This document shows, one piece after another, positions 16,512 through 23,815 of a stretch of 52,748 bases of DNA. Source of the stretch: Pseudomonadota bacterium (GTDB lineage Bacteria > Pseudomonadota > Gammaproteobacteria > Burkholderiales > Nitrosomonadaceae); assembly GCA_018240285.1 (NCBI GenBank), contig JAFEGA010000016.1, forward strand, positions 1-52,748, written 5' to 3'. Position 1 is the stretch's first letter, and each line of letters begins with the position of its first letter. The translations under genes and the position numbers were made by a program. The notes under the pieces are model-generated. The model was not told where the DNA came from. It saw nothing but the letters and a program-made list of their open reading frames with translations, and did no database searches.

Positions 16512-17093
16512 TTAACTCTTCTGATTACGCAATGTGAAACCGATCAAACCAAGGCCTAACAACAGCATCGCATAAGTTTCTGGTTCTGGAATCGTTGGAA
16601 CCTGTGTCAGATGAAAAGTATAGCTTCCGTAAGCACCGGGATCCGGCATACTTAGATTAAATGATGCCACAGTACTGCCGCCATTTGCCAATGCGCCTAA
16701 GTAGTTAAGATTAGTTGGGCCGCTGATGGGGGCATGTTCCAGAGTGAATCCTGAAAGTTTTGAACCAGAAAAATCGGTGAACTCTACCCCATCATGCCCA
16801 CTGATAGTAAAGTGAAAGTCAGTCCAATCTTGCCCCGTATTATTCGTAATATACTCTGTAACATTGATACCAGGAGCACCAGTGCCGTGAACAACCGTAA
16901 ATTCGAGGTCGATGGGATTCACGCTATCAAAAGTTTTATTTATTATTAGATTATTACCGCTAAGGTTCCAGGAAAATGTTCCCAATCCTAATCCGCTAGC
17001 GGTGATATTGGATATATCAGCTGATGCAGATGCAGTAGAAATTGATCCGGCAAAGAATAAAGCAGCTACTAATAATTTTGTTCGAGTGTTCAT
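16512..17093 (-). CDS. PEP-CTERM sorted exported protein
   Basis: This encodes a 193-residue secreted protein. It has a Sec signal peptide (MNTRTKLLVAALFFAGSIST, cleavage after ASA). The body is rich in Asn, Gly, Ser and Thr, as in beta-sandwich surface proteins. The C-terminus is a PEP-CTERM signal: PEPETYAMLLLGLGLIGF, then the basic LRNQKS. Exosortase recognises this tripartite signal and cleaves it; the proteins usually reach the cell surface or exopolysaccharide matrix. A GGGGAAG site precedes the ATG. It has its own terminator and lies 198 bp downstream of a LuxR-type regulator gene. Confidence 0.9.
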   Translation of the reverse strand: MNTRTKLLVAALFFAGSISTASASADISNITASGLGLGTFSWNLSGNNLIINKTFDSVNPIDLEFTVVHGTGAPGINVTEYITNNTGQDWTDFHFTISGHDGVEFTDFSGSKLSGFTLEHAPISGPTNLNYLGALANGGSTVASFNLSMPDPGAYGSYTFHLTQVPTIPEPETYAMLLLGLGLIGFTLRNQKS

Positions 17094-17291
17094 TTCTTCC
17101 CCTTTTATCTATCTCATCGTTAAAAAGAGCAATATATTTATGAGCGCAATTGCAATTTAAAGCAAAAAATACTTTCACCTTATTTGTATTATTGCTTTCA
17201 TAATATATCTTTTTTAATAATCCTATATTATCTGCAAAATTCATATTCCCTGAACGGGTACCATAATCAGCGAAATCAAAGGTCATGTTGT

Positions 17292-18209
17292 TTAAAAATC
17301 ACTTTTCCCCGAGAAATAACCAAATACCAATTGGCTGCGATTACGGACCCCGGTTTTTATGAAAATTGATTTTAAGTGCTTTTTGACCGTTTCCGGACTG
17401 ACAGCAAGTTGTTGCGCGATCTGTTTGTTGGTCAATCCTTTCGTTACCAGTTTTATAATTTCCTGCTCACACTTCGTGAGTACGACATCGCGCGGCGGAA
17501 AAACGTGCGCAGGGCTCTGCCAGCTTGATAGCGTGTCAAATACCTTACGGATTAACCGATGCGGGAACCACAGCTCTCCTCTATGCGCAACAGCATGGAT
17601 CGCTTTTTCAAATATCTTGTAATCGATTCCGATCTGCAAAAAACCGGATATGCGATATTCGATAATTTCATCGATAAGTTCTGGCAAATTTTGCTCATAG
17701 AGCAGAATTATTTTAACATCCGGCATTTTCTTCCTGATAATGCGCAACTGTTCGATGACACGATCGATTGATAGTCTCATATCGATCAATATGACATCCG
17801 GGCAGGCTTCATTGAATTTATCGTCGATGGTGGCTATTTCTTTGAAATTGGATTGGCCGATGTGAATATGAGGCAACCTATCCAGATAACCACAAAATTG
17901 ATTATTCAAGTCCACATGTTCTGTAATGACCCATAGATGCAGCGTTCTACCATCATGCTCAAGAGTTAACTGCGTTTTTGCTAGTTCTGCACGAAGATAT
18001 GGCAATTGTCTTTCTGGCATCTCTAAATTACGCCGCTCATTCTTGCGCCGATCATAGCGCGCCCGTCCGAAAAACGCTGACGAATCGCGCCGGTCATATT
18101 GGTACCGCCGCCGATCATATAAACGCCGTTCAGAAGAAACAGAATCAGCATAATCTTGCTCCTGCGATTTCTGGTCCGTTACATACTGAATATCGATAGG
18201 TGGCTTCAA
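17292..18209 (-). CDS. LuxR-family response regulator with Arg-rich N-terminus
   Basis: This encodes a 305-residue transcription regulator. Residues 28-60 form an unusual Arg/Tyr/Asp tract (ERRLYDRRRYQYDRR, then RYDRRKNERR). A receiver-like domain follows (~89-215) with a candidate phospho-Asp at D143 (VILIDMRLS). Acidic-pocket residues upstream are poorly conserved, so phosphorylation is not certain. The C-terminal LuxR helix-turn-helix is clear: LTKCEQEIIKLVTKGLTNKQ, then SPETVKKHLKSIF. No sensor kinase is adjacent. It lies between two PEP-CTERM genes on the same strand, which suggests control of surface protein or exopolysaccharide genes; this is inference. Confidence 0.85.
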   Translation of the reverse strand: MKPPIDIQYVTDQKSQEQDYADSVSSERRLYDRRRYQYDRRDSSAFFGRARYDRRKNERRNLEMPERQLPYLRAELAKTQLTLEHDGRTLHLWVITEHVDLNNQFCGYLDRLPHIHIGQSNFKEIATIDDKFNEACPDVILIDMRLSIDRVIEQLRIIRKKMPDVKIILLYEQNLPELIDEIIEYRISGFLQIGIDYKIFEKAIHAVAHRGELWFPHRLIRKVFDTLSSWQSPAHVFPPRDVVLTKCEQEIIKLVTKGLTNKQIAQQLAVSPETVKKHLKSIFIKTGVRNRSQLVFGYFSGKSDF

Positions 18210-18292
18210 TTTCGTATTATTCCATTATTGTCTGAAAATAATCATTCAACTCGGCACTGTTTTTCTTGCGGGTTTCTTCGCATCAGACCTAA

Positions 18293-18435
18293 GGAAGCTC
18301 TGAAAAACTACTGCGCTCGGTCAAGCTATGTTGAAATCAGGCTCAAAATGCTCATTTACTACTACTCGTAAACTGCGCTTTTTCACTTGATTCCGCCTTG
18401 CCTGACCATCGCTCGCTACCTTTTTCAGAGCTTCC
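18293..18435. mobile_element. MITE-like element with 15-bp terminal inverted repeats
   Basis: GGAAGCTCTGAAAAA (18293-18307) and TTTTTCAGAGCTTCC (18421-18435) are perfect inverted termini of a 143-bp unit with no coding capacity. Similarity between the ends continues inward imperfectly (around CTGCGCTCGGTCA and GCGAGCGATGGTCA). It is probably a non-autonomous derivative of a DDE-transposon whose parent is not in the window. I see no clear target duplication. It lies in the gap 18210-18573. Confidence 0.75.
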
Positions 18436-18573
18436 CCAATGACTTTTCCTTCCTGAATTAGACGGTTATAGCAAATCAACTTAGCCCAAATCAATCGACT
18501 ATAACCTCTATAGAAAACAGGAATCCTCAGCTATCAATCGATTATCGAAATCAAAAGTAATCGAGGCTAAAAC

Positions 18574-19191
18574 TTACCGTTGCTTTTGCTTGCTAATTGA
18601 GAAACCAATCAAGCCAAGCCCTATGAGTAACATGGCATAGGTTTCAGGTTCCGGCACCGCGCTTACGCCGATTACAAAATCATCCCAATCGCCAAGATGC
18701 TTATTTCCCGCGCTATCGTTGTATCCGAGGACATATGCGTAAGTAGTCGATCCGATCAGCATATGAGTTCCGATTAATCCAATCGATGTGCCTTTATCCC
18801 AATGACCGCCGTTGATAGCAAACTTACCGGTGTCGCCTTCAAACTTAAAGCTAAGCGGTCCAACCGTGCTGACAACAGAGCTGATTGAGGCTCCTACAAG
18901 ATTGGATTCGAACAGCTTAGTTCCATTCAAAGTGTTATGGAATTTATCGATAAATCCGGATTCCTGACCAAGATAAGTATAAGTGACCGTTTGTGGTCCC
19001 GGCCCCGTGAAGTCCAAATGCCCAAGACTTACTGCCGAACCGATCGGCAGCACGGGAAAACCGGCGATGTTAAAAGCTTCGGTTCGAGTCGCCGTATCGG
19101 TAACGACAAATGAAAGCCCCGCATGTGCGGTACTACCTATCATTAGCATTGCAGCAATCACAGTGCGTTGGATATAAAATCGAATATTCAT
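18574..19191 (-). CDS. PEP-CTERM sorted exported protein
   Basis: This encodes a 205-residue secreted protein. The signal peptide (VIAAMLMIGSTAHA) is followed by a Gly/Thr/Phe-rich beta-type domain with few charged residues. The C-terminal exosortase signal is VPEPETYAMLLIGLGLIGF, then the basic ISKQKQR. It is similar in the sorting signal, but not obviously in the body, to the protein at 16512-17093. Presumably it is surface- or matrix-associated. Its upstream region carries a large palindrome (19313-19356). I do not recognise the domain itself. Confidence 0.9.
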   Translation of the reverse strand: MNIRFYIQRTVIAAMLMIGSTAHAGLSFVVTDTATRTEAFNIAGFPVLPIGSAVSLGHLDFTGPGPQTVTYTYLGQESGFIDKFHNTLNGTKLFESNLVGASISSVVSTVGPLSFKFEGDTGKFAINGGHWDKGTSIGLIGTHMLIGSTTYAYVLGYNDSAGNKHLGDWDDFVIGVSAVPEPETYAMLLIGLGLIGFSISKQKQR

Positions 19192-19312
19192 TTTTACCCC
19201 AGTATTGATTAAACAAAATTAATTCACATCATTTTCAGTAGTGAATTCACAGCGATTGCATGTTAAACAGCCGGCAAATTTTTATCCATAGGAAGTTAAT
19301 CCTTATTTAATA

Positions 19313-19356
19313 ATAGGTTACTAGTCATTCTAGACTAGTATTACTAGGCAACCTAT
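19313..19356. promoter_or_regulatory. Nested palindrome between divergent genes
   Basis: ATAGGTT (19313-19319) pairs with AACCTAT (19350-19356). Inside are ACTAGTC and GACTAGT around CATTCTA. The structure lies about 120 bases before the PEP-CTERM gene at 18574-19191 and 45 bases before a small plus-strand frame. It could be an operator or a cruciform; no regulator can be named. Confidence 0.4.
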
Positions 19357-19400
19357 CCCGGGAATGTCACGAATTCGATTGATTTAATCAGGAGAGCAAA

Positions 19401-19589
19401 GTGTTCAATTTTGCGCGAAAACTGGATTTCACTCAGATAAACAGAGGAAAACTAAAGTACTATGATGCGATCGTAGGTTTTTTTAAAACTATCATTACGA
19501 TTAATAGTGTGAGAGAAATTGTATTTCAGAATGAAACGGTATTTTTCGACGAATCGGTTGACGGCTTCTGCGATAGCTTCCCAAAATAG
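19401..19589 (+). CDS. Possible small gene, GTG start
   Basis: This 62-codon frame starts with GTG nine bases after a good AGGAG site, and the N-terminus is protein-like (MFNFARKLDFTQINRGKLKY). Its last 64 bases overlap the 3' end of the convergent membrane protein gene at 19526-19921, which argues against it. The C-terminal part (SVDGFCDSFPK) is probably antisense noise. I rate it uncertain and know no family. Confidence 0.3.
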   Translation: MFNFARKLDFTQINRGKLKYYDAIVGFFKTIITINSVREIVFQNETVFFDESVDGFCDSFPK

Positions 19590-19921
19590 AAACCGGCAAG
19601 TATGCCCATCACCCAACCGCTCACGATCAAAATTGGCAATAAGTGCGAATCGTTAGTATCACGGAATCGTGTGATCAATAGACCCAGCGGTGCGGCACCA
19701 ATGAGCATAAAAACACAGGAAAGAGTCGCGTTGTTACTCCAACGATATAGCCCGTAGGACAAAAGAAAAAATGGCAAAATCATGATCAACTGAACATGCC
19801 AAGAGATACCGCTCCAGAGCAACCCAAAACCCAGGAATGACAATAAAAAACCTCCTGCCAAGGCTAACAGGATAATGAGTACTTCTTTCCAGTTATTACG
19901 GCGATTCGATTCTACTTTCAT
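19526..19921 (-). CDS. Four-span membrane protein next to NhaC
   Basis: This encodes a 131-residue inner-membrane protein with four hydrophobic segments (IILLALAGGFLLSFLGFGLL, LIMILPFFLLSYGLY, VFMLIGAAPLGLLI, LIVSGWVMGILAGFYF). The N-terminus is basic (NRRNNWKE) and the C-terminus is Ser/Lys-rich. It begins 11 bases after the NhaC stop on the same strand, so it is almost certainly co-transcribed and may assist or depend on the antiporter. I do not recognise the family. Confidence 0.7.
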   Translation of the reverse strand: MKVESNRRNNWKEVLIILLALAGGFLLSFLGFGLLWSGISWHVQLIMILPFFLLSYGLYRWSNNATLSCVFMLIGAAPLGLLITRFRDTNDSHLLPILIVSGWVMGILAGFYFGKLSQKPSTDSSKNTVSF

Positions 19922-19932
19922 TATTTTTTTCC

Positions 19933-21363
19933 TCAGTGAGTTTGTGCTGCCTTGTTCTCTTGCAGCAATCCGACTCCAAGTACGGTCATGCCGATGGAAA
20001 CTAAAGGATTCAATAAATTCAGCAATGCATAAGGCGCATAGTCCAGTGTCGGAACGCCCAAGGTTGCGACATAAAAAGTGCCTGCCGTTGTCCAGGGAAT
20101 AAGCCCGGTGGTCAGCGTGGAGCCTTCTTCAACAGAGCGTGACAGCACAGCTCGATCCACCTTTCTCTCCTGATAGGCTCCCTTGAAAAGCTGGCAATTC
20201 AGAATAATCGAAATATACGCTTCACCCATTGCGATATTACCGATCAATCCGGACACAATGGTAGTGGCAATTAACGTGCTGACTCGCCGGATGCGCGCGA
20301 TGACATGCGCCAGCATTACTTGCAGAAATCCGGCGTGGTGCATGATGCCGCCGAGCGCTAATGCCATAATGGATAGCAGTAGCGTCCATGCCATGCTGTA
20401 GAGTCCGCCGCGCCCGAGCAATTCGTCGATATTGGCAATTCCCGTGGTACCGGGCGAGTTAAGCCACAACGTATTGATCACATCAATAGCATTTTTCTCT
20501 TGATATAGCACGGCAATCAGCAAAGCGAGAACGATACTGCACGTCATGCTAATTTCTGCGGCATAGCGCTTGATACTCAAGCCGAACATCAGCAACAGCG
20601 GCAACAAAGTCACCCACAGATTCAAGTGATAAGCGCCCGCCAAGGCTGAGCGGATTTCATCGATATGTGCTCTCGGTAAGGCATTGTTGCCGTAATGCGT
20701 TCCCCAGACGATAAAAATCACCAGGACAATCAGCAATGTGGGAATGGTCGTATACAACATGGAACCGATATGCCGGTACAGACTCGTTCCGGCGCTCATC
20801 GCCGCCAGATTGGTGGTATCGGAAATCGGTGATAATTTATCGCCGAAAGTGGCGCCGGAGACGATCATCCCGGCCACCAGCGGCAGCGGAATACCCATCG
20901 CATCGCCAATACCGATCAATACCACACCGATGGTTCCTACCGTACCCCAGGAAGTACCGGTAGCAACGGACATGAAACTACATAACAGCAATCCAGCCGC
21001 CAGAAATGTGCCCGGACCCAGCCAATCCAGACCGTAATACAGCAAACTGGCAATCGTGCCGCTTTGCATGAAACTGGCAATGACCATGCCGATCAGCAGA
21101 AAAATATAAATCGCCGGCAGCGCTTTGATAATTCCATCGTCCATCATGTGCCGGATATCGGTAAAGGAATAACCCAGCCAGCGCGCTTGCAAACAAACCC
21201 AGATTAACGCCAGAAAGATAACAGCGTGAATACTGACCGTGAATGCAAACATACCCAGAGAAATCAGCAAGAAAACCCCGATAAAGCAAATTGATGCTTG
21301 CCACAAGGAAGGAGGCCGCTGTGTCGTGAGCAGTTCTTCAACCGATGAAGCGTTGTCAGCCAT
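19933..21363 (-). CDS. nhaC: NhaC-family Na+/H+ antiporter
   Basis: This encodes a ~476-residue inner-membrane transporter with about 11-12 hydrophobic spans. NhaC-type features include FMSVATGTSWGTVGTIG and SGATFGDKLSPISDTTNLAA in the first half, and the repeat NIAMGEAYISIIL plus EEGSTLTTGLIPWTTAGTFY in the second. NhaC family members exchange external H+ for cytoplasmic Na+, though some use organic acids. I place the start at the ATG at 21363 (MADNASSVEE). It overlaps the stop of the upstream 73-codon gene by eight bases, which suggests coupling; an ATG at 21384 is possible. The small membrane protein at 19526 follows. Confidence 0.9.
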   Translation of the reverse strand: MADNASSVEELLTTQRPPSLWQASICFIGVFLLISLGMFAFTVSIHAVIFLALIWVCLQARWLGYSFTDIRHMMDDGIIKALPAIYIFLLIGMVIASFMQSGTIASLLYYGLDWLGPGTFLAAGLLLCSFMSVATGTSWGTVGTIGVVLIGIGDAMGIPLPLVAGMIVSGATFGDKLSPISDTTNLAAMSAGTSLYRHIGSMLYTTIPTLLIVLVIFIVWGTHYGNNALPRAHIDEIRSALAGAYHLNLWVTLLPLLLMFGLSIKRYAAEISMTCSIVLALLIAVLYQEKNAIDVINTLWLNSPGTTGIANIDELLGRGGLYSMAWTLLLSIMALALGGIMHHAGFLQVMLAHVIARIRRVSTLIATTIVSGLIGNIAMGEAYISIILNCQLFKGAYQERKVDRAVLSRSVEEGSTLTTGLIPWTTAGTFYVATLGVPTLDYAPYALLNLLNPLVSIGMTVLGVGLLQENKAAQTH

Positions 21364-21577
21364 TATCGAGTAATTTTCCTGCATTAAGTAAGAACGAGTC
21401 GATCAATTCGCCATAACCTGAAGTTTGCATCTCCTCACTTCTGATACACTTTAACCGGTCGATATTTTCGAGGGGCAATCCGGTGTTGGTGTACTGCATC
21501 GCCCGATATTGCAACGGCGTCAATTCCCTCTCCGGGGATTCAGAGTTGTTTTTAAAATTTTCATACAACCTAACCAT
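21356..21577 (-). CDS. Small hypothetical protein coupled to NhaC
   Basis: This encodes a 73-residue soluble, charged protein. It starts MVRLYENFKNNSESPERELT behind an AAAGGA site, continues PLQYRAMQYTNTGLPLENID and ends SFLLNAGKLLDNG. Its stop codon lies inside the first codons of NhaC, so the two are likely translated together. The gene diverges from the methyltransferase at 21611 with only about 30 bases between starts. I know no family; a regulatory or assembly role for the antiporter would be a guess. Confidence 0.55.
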   Translation of the reverse strand: MVRLYENFKNNSESPERELTPLQYRAMQYTNTGLPLENIDRLKCIRSEEMQTSGYGELIDSFLLNAGKLLDNG

Positions 21578-21610
21578 CCGATTTTCCTTTACTGTTCAAG
21601 ATTATTGATA

Positions 21611-22801
21611 ATGAAATTCACCGGCACTATTACGCATTTATCGCAAAAAGGTCTGGGGGTTGTCAAAAATGCGCAGAATAACATGTCCTATTTTGTCTAC
21701 GGTACTTGGCCTGGCGATGTGGGAGAATTCGAAGTCATCGACAAATCCTTCAACAACAAAAAATTCGCCTTTGCAAAACTAACGCGCCTGATACAACCCT
21801 CGTCGCAACGGCTAATACCGCCCTGCCCTCATGTTGATGTTAGCTTGGCAGAAAAAGCCTGCACCGGTTGTCCGTGGATGATCGCCAATTATACAAGCCA
21901 GCTTGAGCAAAAACGAAAGCGCTTTGTTTATGCCTTGCAAAGAGCTGGATTTGATATAAGCCAACTCGACATTGGCCCCGTCCACCCTTCTCCGCAACTC
22001 TACGGTTACCGCAATCGCTGTCAGCTGAAAACGGACGGCGAGCAGCTTGGCTTCATATCTGAAGACTCATATCAAATCGCACCGATTAGCGATTGTATCG
22101 TACTCAATGACGCCTGCCGGAAGCTGTTAGAAACCGCTTTGCGGCAGTTGCCTAACCCAGCATGGCAAGCTTCAGCCAATGACAAATGGTCATCGATAGA
22201 ACTGGACGACGATATGCAATCCGGCGAAATCTGCACGAACCGTAAGCGCCCTTTCAAACAAGGCAACCCGCAACAAAATGACCGGATGCGCGCGTGGTTG
22301 AAAGAAAAACTGGCACACAATCCGCGGTTGGGCAAAGTTGTGGAGTTATTCTGCGGCTCGGGAAATTTTACTCCTATCATCGCGGCGTCGAATTGTAGCG
22401 AAGTGATCGCTTACGAATCCGATGATCAAGCGGTTCAAACATTGAGAGCCAAGAATCTGGACAAAGTGACTGCACATACCACCGATCTCTTCGATCCGTT
22501 GGTCTGGAGAAAGCTACAAAAATATGTGCACGATGCAGAAACCTTGGTGCTCGATCCGCCGCGCGCCGGGTTAAAAAAGCACCAGGGATTTTTTTCCAGC
22601 TTCGCCGCCTTGCGGACGATCCTCTATATTTCCTGCAATCCGGAGACATTCGCTCGCGATGCTTGGTTTTTTCACCAAAACGATTGGACGATCAACGACA
22701 TTCAATTAATTGACCTGTTTCCGCACACGCCACATATTGAGATATTGGCAGAATTTGAGAAGTTAAATACTACTAACCGCAAATATTGGAGAAGGCATTG
22801 A
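21611..22801 (+). CDS. 23S rRNA m5U methyltransferase (RlmD/RumA family)
   Basis: This encodes a ~396-residue enzyme of the RNA m5U methyltransferase family. The N-terminal TRAM domain (GTITHLSQKGLGVV) binds RNA. A Cys cluster, CPHVDVSLAEKACTGCPW with a later SDC, fits the [4Fe-4S] site seen in RlmD. The C-terminal SAM domain has VELFCGSGNFTP, the LDPPRAG motif and the catalytic Cys in ISCNPETFARD. RlmD methylates U1939 of 23S rRNA, but related enzymes modify U747, so the target is a family inference. The start is the ATG at 21611; the frame upstream to 21509 lies in the divergent gene. Confidence 0.88.
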   Translation: MKFTGTITHLSQKGLGVVKNAQNNMSYFVYGTWPGDVGEFEVIDKSFNNKKFAFAKLTRLIQPSSQRLIPPCPHVDVSLAEKACTGCPWMIANYTSQLEQKRKRFVYALQRAGFDISQLDIGPVHPSPQLYGYRNRCQLKTDGEQLGFISEDSYQIAPISDCIVLNDACRKLLETALRQLPNPAWQASANDKWSSIELDDDMQSGEICTNRKRPFKQGNPQQNDRMRAWLKEKLAHNPRLGKVVELFCGSGNFTPIIAASNCSEVIAYESDDQAVQTLRAKNLDKVTAHTTDLFDPLVWRKLQKYVHDAETLVLDPPRAGLKKHQGFFSSFAALRTILYISCNPETFARDAWFFHQNDWTINDIQLIDLFPHTPHIEILAEFEKLNTTNRKYWRRH

Positions 22802-22811
22802 TTAAAATAAA

Positions 22812-22841
22812 AGGAATCAATGTTTACTTACATTGACTCCT
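22812..22841. terminator. Bidirectional terminator between convergent genes
   Basis: AGGAATCAATGT pairs with ACATTGACTCCT (one mismatch, six-base loop). A-rich sequence before it and CTTTTA after it provide T-tracts for both strands. It lies between the methyltransferase stop (22801) and the end of the 22863-23129 gene. Confidence 0.7.
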
Positions 22842-22862
22842 CTTTTACGACTTAAGGTAGAT

Positions 22863-23129
22863 TCAGGCAGTAATTTTCACTGAGGAAAAGTGCGCCTTAC
22901 TTTTTGATATTACATATAACTTTGCAACAACAAGACTACCTAGAAAAATAATCGCTCCGAATAGAATGGATCCATTAACCTCATCCAATCCCATCCAACT
23001 CATAACCGAATCAATTTGCGGCAAAGTTGGCATAGTGCCAAATAAGACGATACTGACTAAAGGGATAATACCAAATAAGATAAAACAGATTTTTATTGCG
23101 ATGACTAAAAGAAATTGGCTTGTTTTCAT
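22863..23129 (-). CDS. Two-span membrane protein
   Basis: This encodes an 88-residue inner-membrane protein with two hydrophobic segments (FLLVIAIKICFILFGIIPLV and ILFGAIIFLGSLVVAKLYVI) joined by a polar loop containing Trp and Asp. The C-terminus is basic. A GAGG site precedes the ATG. It is transcribed away from the DIC operon, from the same upstream region. I do not recognise the family. Confidence 0.55.
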   Translation of the reverse strand: MKTSQFLLVIAIKICFILFGIIPLVSIVLFGTMPTLPQIDSVMSWMGLDEVNGSILFGAIIFLGSLVVAKLYVISKSKAHFSSVKITA

Positions 23130-23165
23130 AAAGCCTCCTCTAAGAAGAATTTATTGAAATTTGAT

Positions 23166-23186
23166 CATTCTGAAAGATTCAGAATG
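23166..23186. promoter_or_regulatory. Perfect palindrome upstream of the two-span protein gene
   Basis: CATTCTGAA-AGA-TTCAGAATG is a nine-pair inverted repeat 37 bases before the start of the 22863-23129 gene. It may be an operator for that gene or for the divergent operon. Confidence 0.4.
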
Positions 23187-23641
23187 TTAGATTCGACAAA
23201 CTTCACATAAATTTTATACCAATATCACAAAATATTCACAAATTATTTTCATTTCCGGCTAAAAGTTTTTCATTAATTAAATTGTATACACAATAACTTG
23301 CTTAACCGTCGTTCAAATAACCGCTAAGTATTCGATCAAAACTACCCCATCAATTCCGGATTAAAGCGCCAATCATTGAAATACAAGCATGAAAAACGTC
23401 AATGGCATTTCGTTTTTTTTATTTTTGCCTGCACTTTTCAGGAAGAAAATTTCAGATATTCACTCCTGAATCAAAGAAAAAGATAGAAAAAATTTTATTT
23501 GCCCCAAGATCTATTGAATCGGCATCAATCCTCATCAATGGCAGGCAAAATAAGCGATTCGAAGGAATTTCAATACTTCACAACCTTCACTTTTTATTCA
23601 CGTCCATTTCACTTTTAATTCACATTCATTGTGTTAGCTTA

Positions 23642-23690
23642 CCCTTCTAACAGAAGGGATTTTGCGATTTCTGATTATGGCGCATCAGAA
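23642..23690 (+). promoter_or_regulatory. Paired palindromes upstream of the DIC operon
   Basis: CCCTTCT-AAC-AGAAGGG (23642-23658) is followed by TTCTGAT-TATGGCGC-ATCAGAA (23669-23690). The second has the dyad form used by LysR-type regulators such as CbbR. They lie about 130-175 bases before the first gene of the operon. The remaining gap (23187-23641) is AT-rich and holds only an unconvincing 82-codon frame. I see no clear -35/-10 pair. Confidence 0.45.
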
Positions 23691-23815
23691 CCTCTAATGC
23701 GAAAACAGTTTTCTACTTTTTGATCGAATATTGGCGCACATGCGGATTTGAAGCTGAAATTTTCAAAATAATGTAGAAATTATTTTCAATAAGAACATAA
23801 AGGATAAATGATTCG

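Noticed and set aside
19230..19260. Possible sigma-54 promoter upstream of the PEP-CTERM gene at 18574
   Set aside because: GG and GC elements are 11 bases apart instead of 10 and the flanking consensus is poor.
23402..23650. 82-codon plus-strand frame upstream of the DIC operon
   Set aside because: No ribosome binding site, extreme Phe/Ile/Lys bias from AT-rich DNA, and no protein-like domain pattern.
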